A stretch of DNA of 64,000 bases. Source: Rhizoclosmatium globosum (Eukaryota > Chytridiomycota > Chytridiomycetes > Chytridiales > Chytriomycetaceae). The notes beneath the pieces were generated by a model, which saw only the letters and a list, made by a program, of their open reading frames with translations, was not told where the DNA came from and did not search any database. The translations under genes and the position numbers were made by a program. Shown here in pieces: positions 25,001 through 36,017 of the stretch. The DNA lies in assembly GCA_002104985.1 (NCBI GenBank), contig MCGO01000044.1, positions 62,001-126,000 on the forward strand, in the 5' to 3' direction. Numbering within the stretch: position 1 is the first letter of the stretch; every line of letters starts with the position of its first letter.

Positions 25001-25510
25001 TGGATCGAGTAGAACTGATTGATGGTTCCAGAATCGATTTCAGCGCCAATGACTGAAGTCAGAGTATACATTTGTGAGTGAGTTGTTGTTGAAATCCACG
25101 AAACGCGGTCGATTCAAAGTCCATCGCCGAACACCGTGTTTTCGGTGCAGGCAGAGAATGTCAATACCAGCAGGTGGCAGGTGGCAGGAGGAAGGAAAGA
25201 GGGCGTGGGTGAGTGTGGCCGAGTTCCAAGCAGCATCCAACGTTGCGATCAGAGCCGAGTCCTGGTTTCACGCACCTGTTGATACGAGACAATCAAAGAA
25301 AGCAGCGAAACAGTCTTTCCTGTTCCAGAGGGCGATTCAAGGAGACAGTGGCCCTGGAAGTGGTTTCAATTTGAATTCACAGTGAGAACCAATACACACA
25401 CACACCTTTGCATCCAACGCACGCTTCATGTCGCGCATGTACGCATACTGCTCTGGGTAGATGCTGTCATAGGGAAAGACAACGGGAAGGTCATCCAGGT
25501 GGAAGTACAT
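22050..25510 (-). CDS. RAD3: TFIIH DNA helicase XPD/RAD3
   Basis: XPD is the 5'-3' superfamily 2 helicase of TFIIH, acting in nucleotide excision repair and transcription initiation. Read from [20 protein letters not shown] at 25510. Walker A is [14 protein letters not shown], the DEAH box lies in FDEAHNIDN, and motif IV is [16 protein letters not shown] with [12 protein letters not shown]. Motif VI lies in [18 protein letters not shown]. All four iron-sulfur cysteines appear in context: LCVHKE, RCRSLTA, LCEYFE, CPYFLSR. There are more than ten introns; most are short, but one of 262 bp (24493-24754) is unusual. The C-terminus after LGISLW is a basic/acidic tail ([20 protein letters not shown]). 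Divergent from MDM10 with 48 bp between start codons. Confidence 0.95.
24493..24754 (-). other. Long intron of XPD with GTAGCGA-type repeat sequence
   Basis: This intron (GTGAGTATG..AATAG) is four to five times longer than its neighbours. Near its 5' end, in the sense direction, it holds short purine-rich words such as GCGTAGCGAGAAC, GAGCGCAGCGAACAG and GCGAAGC, related to those in the long introns at 37418-37929 and 39543-39748. Splicing joins HKE to [19 protein letters not shown], restoring the XPD iron-sulfur region. Confidence 0.75.
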
Positions 25511-25558
25511 TTTCCGCAGACGAACAAAACAAAACAAATCAATCACACAACAGCACAA

Positions 25559-26973
25559 ATGAAAGACTTTCTTGGACAGACGCTGCGGCAGTGCTTTTCC
25601 GGACTTGGATTCAGCAGCGAGCGAGAAGAGGAAGGGGCGGGTCTGTACGCAGACATGTGTTCATCGTCGAACAGTGAGTATTAATTGATTAAGTTAGTTC
25701 CTGCTATCCTTTACCGATCGACTAATACTCATCATACCAAACAGGTGTCCTCCTCTTTGCCCCGCCAGCCTCCGTGTCCCTCGCAATCGGGAAATGCATC
25801 ACGCCGCATCTGAAGTCGGCGTACACGTTGGGTCTTCCGAATTCGCGCTCGGCCGGCTTCCTCTTCTCCTCGCTCAACATGGACGACTCAGACGATGCCG
25901 ACAATCCGGACATTATGCGGACGAATCTGTTTGCGCGTGAAGTTGTGGCTCCAACGGCATTGCCTGTTTATGCCTCGGATTCAGTTGATCACACCACACC
26001 TGTCCCCCACCCAACTTCGCGAACTAGTACAGTGCACTCCCTCTTCTTCCTCCTCAACAACACCCATCTAATTAATACAACGAATCAGACTACTTCAACT
26101 CCCTCATGTACGGCCGCTTGTTTGAAGACTTTCGCTTGGAAGCTCTTGTTGCACAACAGCTTGGCAAACAGAACCTGCTCGTGATATCAGGCATCTCAGC
26201 ATGGGACTCGACTGCACACTCTCACCTTGAAGCTCAGTACATACACAAAACTCAAGGTTACTGTGCAGACTTGACCTACTCATCTACCGATAATGTCTTT
26301 GGTACATCGTGTCTCTTTCGTGTTCCGTACACAAACTGGTCGGCGGGCGGCGAAGTCATTTATACTGCTGCCGAAAAGAGCGGAGGATTGTCTCTGGGTG
26401 CTAAATGGGTTAAAGTTCATGAGAAGGGTGTAGCATCTATTCTTACCTTCCTATGCAACCCCATGATGGTGAGTATTATAAGAGCGAAGGAATGGGTTGA
26501 TTGGGTAATTGGATTGATTGGAAGGTATATGGTCAAGGAAACTCATGCATCCAGAATTGATGAACGCACACATCAAAATAACATATGAACTCACCACTTC
26601 AAATCATATAGGGCTACATGAACACAACCTACACATCCACAATTCGACCCAACTGGGTCATGTCCACGTCCTACGACTTCAATACATATTCATACAACTC
26701 GGATCTTGCTGTTGGTGTGGCGTATTCTCCATTAGAAGCTGAAAACCGATTACTAAAGTGCCGATTCAGTATGACCAAGGTAATGAAGGGTCTTTTGGGG
26801 CCGTCTATTATTGGTATACTTACCGTTTCTTTCTTGCTATTGTATAAAAGGGGCTGGCACTCTTGTTGGAAGGTCAATTTAAGCGCGCGATTGTAGGATT
26901 GGGTGTGACTACCAATTTGGGTCTGGGAAGTTCCATTAGACAATCAATTGGAGTTGAAATTCAATTCATTTAG
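25559..26973 (+). CDS. MDM10: Mitochondrial distribution and morphology protein MDM10
   Basis: MDM10 is the mitochondrial outer-membrane beta-barrel of ERMES, the ER-mitochondria tether for lipid transfer, and also assists TOM40 assembly. The protein begins [18 protein letters not shown]. Landmarks are [103 protein letters not shown] and the C-terminal [15 protein letters not shown], ending on an aromatic/hydrophobic beta-signal as outer-membrane barrels do. Introns interrupt after SSSN, SDS, GAKW-VKV..NPMM and SMTK. MDM10 is fungal in distribution, which helps place the organism. It is convergent with eS25. Confidence 0.9.
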
Positions 26974-27108
26974 TCAAATAATAAAAAGGGCTCCAGGAGC
27001 ACCATGTGTTTATCAGGAATCAAGGTTTATTCAAGCACAAGTGTATGCAATGATGATACATTAGGGTGTTAAAGAGTTTGAGAGCAAAGAAGAGCAAACA
27101 ATATTAAT

Positions 27109-27953
27109 TTACTCGTCGTCCTCCTCCTCCTCAGCCTGCTTCTTAGCCTTCTTCTTGTCAACCTTCTCAACAACGACAGCTGGGGCAGCATCCTCCTCCT
27201 TGGTGGCACGGGTGTAGACCAACTGTTTCTTGTGGATAGAAACAGGCTTGATCAAACCCTTGGCAGCCAAGTCACGAAGAGCAACACGAGCCAAAGAACC
27301 GTTGATCTTAAGACGGTCAACGAGGACGGATGGGGTGATGAGCTTGTAGGTTGGGACTTCCTTGTAGAGCTTGTCGAAGGTGAGCTTGTCAAAGAGGACG
27401 GCGTTGTTGGCCTTGTCCTTGGTGCGTCCCTTTGACCACTTCTTCTTCTTGGCCTTTCCACCGGCGAGGGCCTTGGCGACCTTGGATGCTTTGTCTTGCT
27501 TTGGAGGCTGTTTTTTGAGGATTTAGGTGAGTGTTTCTGATTTTGGACGATTTTGAAGGCGGGGAGAGTGGAGAGAGAGTGTGTGTATGTGATCCAGAGT
27601 ACCGCATTCAGAGGTAGATGGGTGCTTGTTGATTCGTGTGTCCGTCCAGTTCAGCAACTTCCAACACAACATACAAATCCAGTCCCGTCAAATCAAATCA
27701 ACTTCGAACGAATACAATGACAGTTATCCTGTTTGGTTCACTTTGTTATTCTGCCGCTGCACGGGCAGAGGCCATGATTGAGACATCTCAGACATTGCCT
27801 CAGCCTTCCACTCCATCCTCATCCAAATGGGTTCCGACCAGTTTCATAACATCTGATGCGTTCTGATGGAGTGATTGCTGTGTAGCTGGTGTGGTCCGAT
27901 GTTGACCGTAGGTGAGGATGGGCTGTAGCTGGTTGGGTGGGTTTGCTAACCAT
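27109..27953 (-). CDS. RPS25: Small ribosomal subunit protein eS25
   Basis: Exon 2 (27507-27109) encodes [60 protein letters not shown] and [20 protein letters not shown], the eS25 fold, plus an acidic tail (QAEEEEDDE). No in-frame ATG exists close upstream: the frame meets a stop inside the intron. The only fit I found is an exon consisting of the ATG alone at 27953-27951, followed by a GTTAGC donor and a 443-bp intron (27950-27508, ending AACAG). This gives MPPKQDK and exactly 133 aa, with the MPPK start common in the family. A start codon alone in exon 1 followed by a long intron is a common ribosomal-protein arrangement in fungi. Identity is certain; the start is inferred. Confidence 0.9.
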
Positions 27954-28047
27954 CTTTGGGAAAAAATTGGAGACCAAACAAAGAGAAACAACCCTTTCTC
28001 TTTCCCCCCTTCAACCTTCAATCAAAATAAATCACGTTTATTCAATA

Positions 28048-31000
28048 TTATTCCTCAAGCTCTTCACTAGAGGCAGCACCATTAAATTCCTGGGAAGCTT
28101 CCGGAACAGCCGCCAGCGTAGAAGCCGCCAAATCCGCCAAATCACTCACATTCTTGAACGTGAATTCCCCAAAAAACATTGAATTGATGCTCACATTCGA
28201 TGTCGCTCGTGTTCGTCCTACAACCACATTTCGCATTAGTTTCGGGTCTGTGATTCCCAGAATCGAATGCGCCTTGTTGCTGCTGGGCATTGGCGGAGTT
28301 TGTAGTTCTGAGTCGGAATCGGAAGATGGGGTATTGGTTGTTACAGTGGACGTTGGGTTGTGTGATAATATTCCGTCAATGTCTTGTGCATTGTAGGATG
28401 AAGAGACGGTGCTTCCTTCTTTTCGGGGAACAACCTTACTTGGGTTCAGGAAACAGTCAATTTCGGTTGCTGACTTGAATCCAACTGACTTCTGGCACGA
28501 TGGAGAAGGTGTCATACCTTCTTCCTCCTCTTCCTCCTCCAAAACTGGTGGCGTTGGTTCTGATGGTTTTATCCTCTGACAAAAATCGCTATTGAGGGCA
28601 ATACTAAGACCTGAAAGTCGTTGAATATCGGGCCGTGTATTCCTTCCTATTCCACATTTTAATTTTGATTCAAAACTTACTGCTTGAACCAAAACAACGT
28701 ACCTTCAAAATAACTTGTATCGGTTCCATCATTAGGTGCCGGAATAAACGGTGCTGGATGATCTCGAACATGGTCCCAATCAGTTTCAGCAAAGTAAGGA
28801 TGTCGCCGGATTTCTGCGGCTTTTAAGCGGTCAAATGGGTCTTGTGCCAACAACTTCATCACAAAATCTTTCGCATCTGCTGTAATGCTGTCGTCTTCTG
28901 GCCATTGGATATCGTTGTTAAGAATATTTTTGAAAATGAGTTCGGGAGTCTCGTCCGTGAATGGTGGGTACCCATTGAGCCACTCATACGCACAGATGCC
29001 GAGTGACCACCAATCCACAATAGGACCATGCTCTAGACCAAGCAAAAGTTCAGGAGCTGTATTTGCTTAATTAGCCTCTGTCTGTTTTCAGCATTTTTCG
29101 AGAAACCTTACCAAGATAGTCTGGTGTACCCATTAACGCCTTGGATGATTCCATTTTAGAAAACTTTTTAGACTTTCTTCGCAAGTGAGTATCGGCTTTA
29201 CTTTTTGTTGCAGGAGTTGGACTGGAAGCTGCTTGTTTAGAGTCTCGCACAACACTAGCACGGTGCACTTGATCCTCCGTGACGACACAGGACAACCCGA
29301 AATCAGTTAATTTGACGTGACCGTCTTTTGTGATAAGCATATTGTCGGGCTTCAAGTCTCGGTGTGTGATTCCGTTTGAGTGCAGGTATTCGAGGGCTAA
29401 AACAACTTCAGTGGAATACATTCGAGTCATTTCGACGTCAAATGTTCCAAATGCGGAAAGTAATGTACTTAAATCTCCTGGTGTAGTACAGAAGGTGTCA
29501 GGTTACTAACAAGTACAAAAAATGTAACTACCCACCTCCAATCAAATACTCCATCACCAAATACATGTAATCCTTGCTATGAAAGGCATAAAATAGCTTC
29601 ACAACAAACGGATTTCTAGATAGAGTGAGCGCCTTGTGTTCAGCTTGAACTTGGGACATCATGTTTTTGCGAATCATATCATCGATTTTGAGTATCTTGA
29701 TGGCAAACAAATCTTGTGTTGCACTCTTCTTTGCTAAATACACTTTTCTATTGACCAAAACGAGTTAGTAGAGCGCAATTCTCAGTCAAAACTCTAACCC
29801 AAAGGCTCCTCGACTAATCGGCTTGATGATTTCAAAGTCGTTGATGCTTGGAATTTTACGCTTTCTGTCTCTTTCGTCCAACTTTTTGATGTGTAAGGTT
29901 AGAGGAGCCTTTGAATTCGTGAATAACTTACACTCATTTCAGTTTGAAGTGGTGAGGCAGGAGCAGCCGGGCTGGATGGGTTGGATGGAATTGTAGATTT
30001 CCTTTGATTTCCTCGCAATAGAGCTGTAAATAAGCTCATGAACTTCTTGCCAGTGCCTCCACCAGCAGTAGTTCCTTCATCGACGCTTTGAATTGACCCA
30101 TCTTCTGAAGCTCGTTTGCTTGCTCCTTTACGTCCAAGCGGCTTTGGACTACTTTGGAGGGAATCTTCTGCTTCCTTTGTCTGATATCCTGGTGGTGCAG
30201 ATTGTTTTACTTCAGTAATTCTATCTTGGTATTTTGTGATAGCTTCCAACTTATCGCCAATCTAAAGAAATCATGATTTTAGAAACGATTTAGTAGAGGT
30301 CAAAAGTTACCATTCCTAGGACTTTCTTTCCAAGATCAAAAACGTCAGACTTTGCTTTGATGGATGTTTCTTCTGCCAAAATCTTTCTTACTTTTATCTC
30401 CATTTTTTCAAGATATTGAATACATGACTTTTTCTCACGGTCTTCATTTAAATGAAGCAGGACTTTTGCTTGCTCTTCGATACTTTCGACAATTCGTTTC
30501 AGCTTCAGATTGTCAGGACCTTCAATCACCTGTACGGTTGTTTAATATTTGTGCCTCTCAGAGTATCTACTATATACCAATGTTTTTTTGTTGGTTAGGC
30601 TTCCAAGAGCTTTCTTGAGCCTTCTGTCAATGTTATATTCCTGCATATTCAGTTCATGTGTTATCGAGCAGAGCTTAACGTGGTATTCTAGGTGATCTGA
30701 TCGAATTCCCTCTTCGCATATTCTGCAAATTACTGTAGTAGGTGCTGACGGCTGTGGTACGGAGTGAAGACTTGCCATCGATTGGGTAACGTTTAAGGTA
30801 CCGTTGCTCAGCACCATGCCCTCATCCTCGCAGGCACTTCGATCCAAAGATGCATCTGATTGTTTTAAGTTCAATCCAGATACAGTTGCACTTGATGTAC
30901 TCAGTGGAGGTGGGTGGGAACCCATCGTAACACTTCGCTGCTTAGGCGACGATAGGTTAGTGGTAGATGCTAATGGAGACTGGGAAGGTGATAAACTTGG

Positions 31001-33212
31001 GCTGTCAGTGGCATTCGATACTGAAGTACTGTTACTATTGCTGTTAGTAGTGCTGTTGTTGAATATCATTTTGAGGAATGCAAGCACAGGCTGGAAAGAA
31101 CTGTTAGCAAGTGAAGAAGGACACTGCAACAAGATACCTTTTTCTTGAACTTTGGTGTCGAAACTTTGTCCACGCAACTCACGTCTGAATCAGTTCCAGC
31201 TTCAGGTTTTGCACTAGCCGAAGCTCTGCGAGAATCAGACTCGCTCATGACCGCGCTGTCGTTATCTTCACTTAACACGTCTTGAGACAGTGCAGTCACA
31301 ATGCCGTATTTCAATTTCGACATGTTTTCTTCGGTTTCCGCATCATCTGTTTTGAGGTACGTGCTCAATGAAGGACACGAGCTGTATTTTCCATCTTGTA
31401 CTTTGAATGAAAGCTTCCGAAGTGGTCGGGGAGAGTTGGATTCAGAGTCCGACGGAGGCTTCATAGAGCTTGAACGAGACTTCTTTCCACATCCCAAATC
31501 ACTTCTTTCGACAAGATACGAATGAAGGGATAAGTCGCTGTCTCTTTGAACGAGCAGATTTGACGCTTGTCTTCTAGGGGTGAAACCTGAATAACCTCCC
31601 AATTCATTTCCATTCACAGTATCAACTGCATCAGTGGGATACAAGTAGGGTTTAGACGAAAGTGGAGAAGGATTCGTGACGACACTTGTGCTCAATCGCC
31701 TCGTAGTTGAATTCGCACTCAGGCCTGAAGCCTTTGGTTCCGTTGAAGTAAAGGAAACTGAGTTTAATCGCTTTCTGTTTGGTGTGCTGGGTCTTGATAT
31801 CACAGACTGTTTCTTCTTGGATCCCGAAGATGTTGTTCGATCAAGAATGGGGGAAGGCAAAAGTTCCATGTTTTCATCCCTCTCCTCGACGCTATTTGTA
31901 AGCTTTGCTTCGAGTTGACTCAAATTAGCCACATAGTGATTCTAATAGGCCATTAGTAAGGCAACGAAACATTGATTTCTTTTTCCTCACCAAATTTTCT
32001 GAAGCACGAGAAACAGAAGAAAATGCAAATATTGCTTTGCCCAGCAGCTCGTCCATGGCATTATCTCTAATAACACGTTGTCGTTGAAGGAGAAGAAGGC
32101 TCTGCAATTTTCGCATGAGATCAGCTGCACGACTGGTTCCGATGAATGAATCACAAGGAGTTTCGAGAATCAAGTCAATCGTCTCTTGAAGATATATAAT
32201 AATGATATCTTGAGAAGAATCTGTGTAATGATTAGATAAACGTGAATGGAACAGGAAATTTATCTTAACTGGTCAAATATGGCGGCCAACTACTCGAATG
32301 CCGTAACATAGGCTTTTCAACTGACTTTCCAGCACCATGACCCGAAGAAATAATTGACTCAATCATTTCAAGTACAACAGAAAGTTGTTGATCGGCATAT
32401 GCCTTCACAGTGATCAGTTCCTGTGTCAACTCAGTTTTCATATCGGAACATGACGAGAGAGCAATAGAATCGGGATCAATAACAGATTGTTGTTTTGATG
32501 AAAATAGCCCTGAAGCTTCTTTTGATGGGCTTCCAAACACAAAAATGTGGTCGCAAGATTCTTGGGCACCAGAGTTTCCAAACTCTTCTTTAAATGAAAT
32601 AATTGCTGCCAGTAGGGACATACTGAAGAGACCATTTTCTTGGCTTGATAGTGTTTTTCTTAACATTGTTGATGGTCGAGCGGAACAGTACATTGAGTCA
32701 CGGTTCAGTCGAGTCTCATTCTTATCACTGCCTTCTTCAATGTCTTCATATTCTCCATCACTGCCATCTTGATTTGTTTCATTTTTGCTCGAAGTGTTGC
32801 CGATTGCTTGAAATTTGGCTTGACTTGGGCTTGCCAGCTTGACTGTCTTCATACTTCTTTTGGTCTTTGGAATGATACCAATCCTTGACCGAGGAATCAA
32901 ATTTGAGCTACTGCTTTTCTTTATGGCCTGAAAGCTGAGAGGTCTTAAAGCAGTGGTTGACTTTGAGAGCTTCACATTGGCATAGATGGAATCACGTTCG
33001 GCACAAATACCTTCTTCTTTCTGATTCAAAGCCAAAGTATCTGGTTCCTCTATTGCTGAAAGAGCGGTGATATTTTGGCAGGAAGATCCGGTCAAGGTAT
33101 CAATTGATGATTCCAACTGGTCTTGATTCCCCAACTTTGTATCAAGAACTTGCTTCGATTGCAATGTACTCAAGGCTTCATGCTCCGATGGCGCCGGAGT
33201 CTGATGGCTCAT
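28048..33212 (-). CDS. RIM15: RIM15/Greatwall-type AGC protein kinase
   Basis: This is a long multi-exon kinase. The first ~900 residues are Ser/Thr-rich and low in complexity. A C2HC knuckle, [22 protein letters not shown], matches the RIM15/Cek1 zinc finger. Charged helices follow, then the kinase domain: [15 protein letters not shown], catalytic Lys in [22 protein letters not shown]. An insertion of roughly 60 residues comes before GTPDYLAPE, typical of the RIM15/MASTL class, then [20 protein letters not shown]. The tail has [16 protein letters not shown], resembling the RIM15 C-terminal hydrophobic motif. In yeast RIM15 acts downstream of TOR and PKA to start quiescence, and MASTL inhibits PP2A through endosulfine; that role here is by homology. 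About nine introns were recognised. Confidence 0.88.
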
Positions 33213-33306
33213 GCGTTTCGAAGAAACTTCTATTTTGAGTTTTTTCTAGAATCTCGAAATTCGCCAGCAAAAGCAATAACATTCAATCAATATTTATACA
33301 AAAATA

Positions 33307-35817
33307 TTAAAGACGGTTCAATAGAACTGCATCAAACCAATCTTCCAGAGATGAGACATCCGAGTTCCCATTCGCCGACAACAACACACGCGCAATTTCA
33401 CGCAACTTGACCAACTGCTGAATGCTGAAACCGTCAACGCCTTCAACCAACATCATTCTCCGCACACGAAACTGCAATTCTTCTTTCTCTCCCATCATCA
33501 AACTACCATCCCCTAATTTACATACTAATTCACGACGGAACAAACCCTCATCTTCCAAATATTTAACACTCCGCAAACACGTCAACATTTCATCTTCATA
33601 AAGACCAAGTTTCCTAACAGTTTCGAGCGCCATTTCAACGACTAAATCGAGGGGTGTTTGGGAAAACATGTTGATGATACCAATTGTTGCAGTCACAACA
33701 TCTTCTTTAGAGTCGGGCCGAACAAGTGCTTTTACACTATCCAAATCTCCAGCAAGACATGCGAGATGTAATGCCGTATTTCCTTCACAATCGACTGCAT
33801 CCAAAAAGTGACTGAGCATTTGTTTGCCGTTGCTCATTTCGGAGTCCAGGTTCTCAATAGCCTCAACGATACACTCCACGAAGGCACTTGCATTAGAAGC
33901 TCCGGAATCATCATCATCTTCAGAGTTACTACCGCTGCCGCTATGCTTCTTTTTTCCCAGCGCCAAATGCAAACACGTCCGACCCATGGAATCCCGATCC
34001 ATCAAAGATACCCACAACCCCTTCACTACATCCTGCAATAAGAGCGAATCCACATCCCCCCATTCTCCGGGGTACAAAGCCATAAGTTGCAACGGTGTAA
34101 GTGCCGGTGGGACTCCACTGTTATTCACAGACCCAGCAGCCTCAACAATCCTCAAGCACCCTAAACAACACCCACGTGCACGGTCACTGCCCTCCTCATC
34201 CCCACCACCACCACCACCACTACTACCTTCCTTCCCCGACGAAACGATTTCATTGTAATTAATCTTTCGTTTCCTTGTCACCCGACCACTACTCGTCACA
34301 TTCAATTCCGGCGGCGGACTCACACTCTGTGCCTGCCTCTTCTTTCCAGCCGCACCTTGTCCCATGGGTCCAGGACACGGAACAACTTGACACGTGAATC
34401 CACTGCGTAACCGTGGATTCGCACCAAGCCGCAACAAAGCCTTCACAGTGACTGGTTTCCCCCACTTGATCGCGACATGCAAACACGTCTCCGTCGTTCC
34501 AAGAAGCGGCATGTTTATCAACTGCGCGAGTGTAACGCCGCCGTTGTTGTTGTTTTCATCGTCGTGCTTGACGAAGCGGTGGAAGGCAAGGAGACAGTCG
34601 TGAGGGTCGTCTTTGAGGTACAATGAAGAAAGGAAATGTTTTTGGGCAGAGTGGTATTGAGATGTGTTGGGTGGTGCACAGGTTTGGACGGGTGTTGTGT
34701 GGAGAGTGTATGGAGTCGTTTGTTTTGTTGGGAACGGGTGTCGTCCTTGAGACCCTGGATTCACAGCCCCACCAGGTCCAGCAGTACCTGGTCTGGTTGT
34801 TGACTCGGGCGAGAGGGTTGGTGTGATGACTAAGAAAAAAAAGTGCGTTGAGCAAATTTGCGGAATTGAAAAAATAAAACGTCACTAATTTTAAGTGAAG
34901 TTGAACTCACGTTCTGTTGTCACCGGTTGCTGGAATGGTTGCTGTTGTGGTTGATGATGGTAAACAGGAGGGGACTGCTGCGGCGCAAGGTTCACAGCGG
35001 TAGAACCTCTTCGCTTGCCACCAGCACTGCCACTATTCACCTGTTGCATACTTGTGACTTGTGGTGGCAGTGGTGGTGGGAATGACTGTTGTTGCGGTGG
35101 CGGGGGCGGTGGATACAGTGATTGTGGCTGCGAATAGTGGTGTTGATGTGGGGCGTAGGAAGAAGTGTTGTTGTTTGTGGAATGGCCCGTCACGTGACTT
35201 TGATTCGTTCTAAACTCGTGCCTTCCCGCAGAGGCGGATTGTTCAAACTGGGCTCTAGATGGAGGTACAGGCTGCTGCGATTGGTGCTGTGGTTGCTGAG
35301 ATGGATATGGAAGTTGATTTGTGGTTGGTGGATAGCTGGGTGTGATGTTTGATCTGTAGCTGGAGTAGTCATACGACGACGACGACGATTGCTGTGGCTG
35401 TTGCGGATTGTACGGTGTCTGTGAAGACGAGGATCCGTATGGAGCAGGATCCGAGGGTCTTTCGTAGGGCAGTGGGAGCGTGCGAGGATACGATTGAGTA
35501 GAGGAACCTGGTGGAAAAGGCAGAGGCAGCGACATGCGGGACCCCTGAGTCTGGGGCATGTTTGGCGGTGGTGGAAGCGTGTGGAAGCCCATGGAAGACG
35601 GGGGAGGCAGTGGAAGCGTTGACTGCGAGGCTGGGTGTTGTTGTTGGTGTTGTTGGTGTTGTGGGTACGGCAGCGGCAACCGGTGATTGCTATCGGGATG
35701 CATCGGTGGTCCCGGCCGTTGCTGCTGCGTCTGTGCTTGGCTGTCCGGTGCTGCTGACGTGGGATAGCTGCTGTATCGGCTGGCTGGTCCTTGCTGCTGC
35801 TGTTGCTGCTGCTGCAT
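33307..35817 (-). CDS. Gln/Pro-rich ankyrin-repeat protein
   Basis: Exon 1 encodes a Gln/Pro/Ser-rich segment of about 300 residues beginning MQQQQQQQQGPASRYSSYPT. An intron (about 34907-34830, GTGAGT..CTTAG) leads into exon 2. There, scattered ankyrin repeats are recognisable (TETCLHVAIKWGKPVTVKAL, GRTCLHLAL, GNTALHLACLAGDLDSVKAL), with a basic patch (RVTRKRKINY) between them, then a helical C-terminus. The arrangement recalls ankyrin cofactors of the SWI6/BCL3 kind, but there is no DNA-binding APSES domain, so a role as a transcription cofactor is only a guess. An in-frame ATG at 35940 would add about 40 residues rich in Cys/Phe; I prefer 35817. Exon 2 switches from C-rich to G-rich coding-strand sequence. 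Confidence 0.7.
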
Positions 35818-36017
35818 CCTATTCGGCTTTTGGCTGGCTTTTTCAAAGGAAAACCCCGAATCTCTTTTCCATCTCCACTCCTTGAATCTCAAGCAAAGAC
35901 AGAAAAAGGAAGAAACCGAATCACAACAACTTGTCCCCATTTATTAAATCAAACTTGAACCCACATCCATTTCATGCAAGACATGCTATTTCCGCTACTT
36001 CTCCGCCCCCTCCCTTT

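Noticed and set aside
27636..27866. Small plus-strand frame of 76 codons
   Set aside because: It lies within the inferred eS25 intron on the opposite strand and has no recognisable motif.
27600..27900. Possible snoRNA inside the eS25 intron (CTGA-like boxes)
   Set aside because: CTGA tetramers occur, but no convincing RTGATGA box with terminal stem was found on the sense strand.
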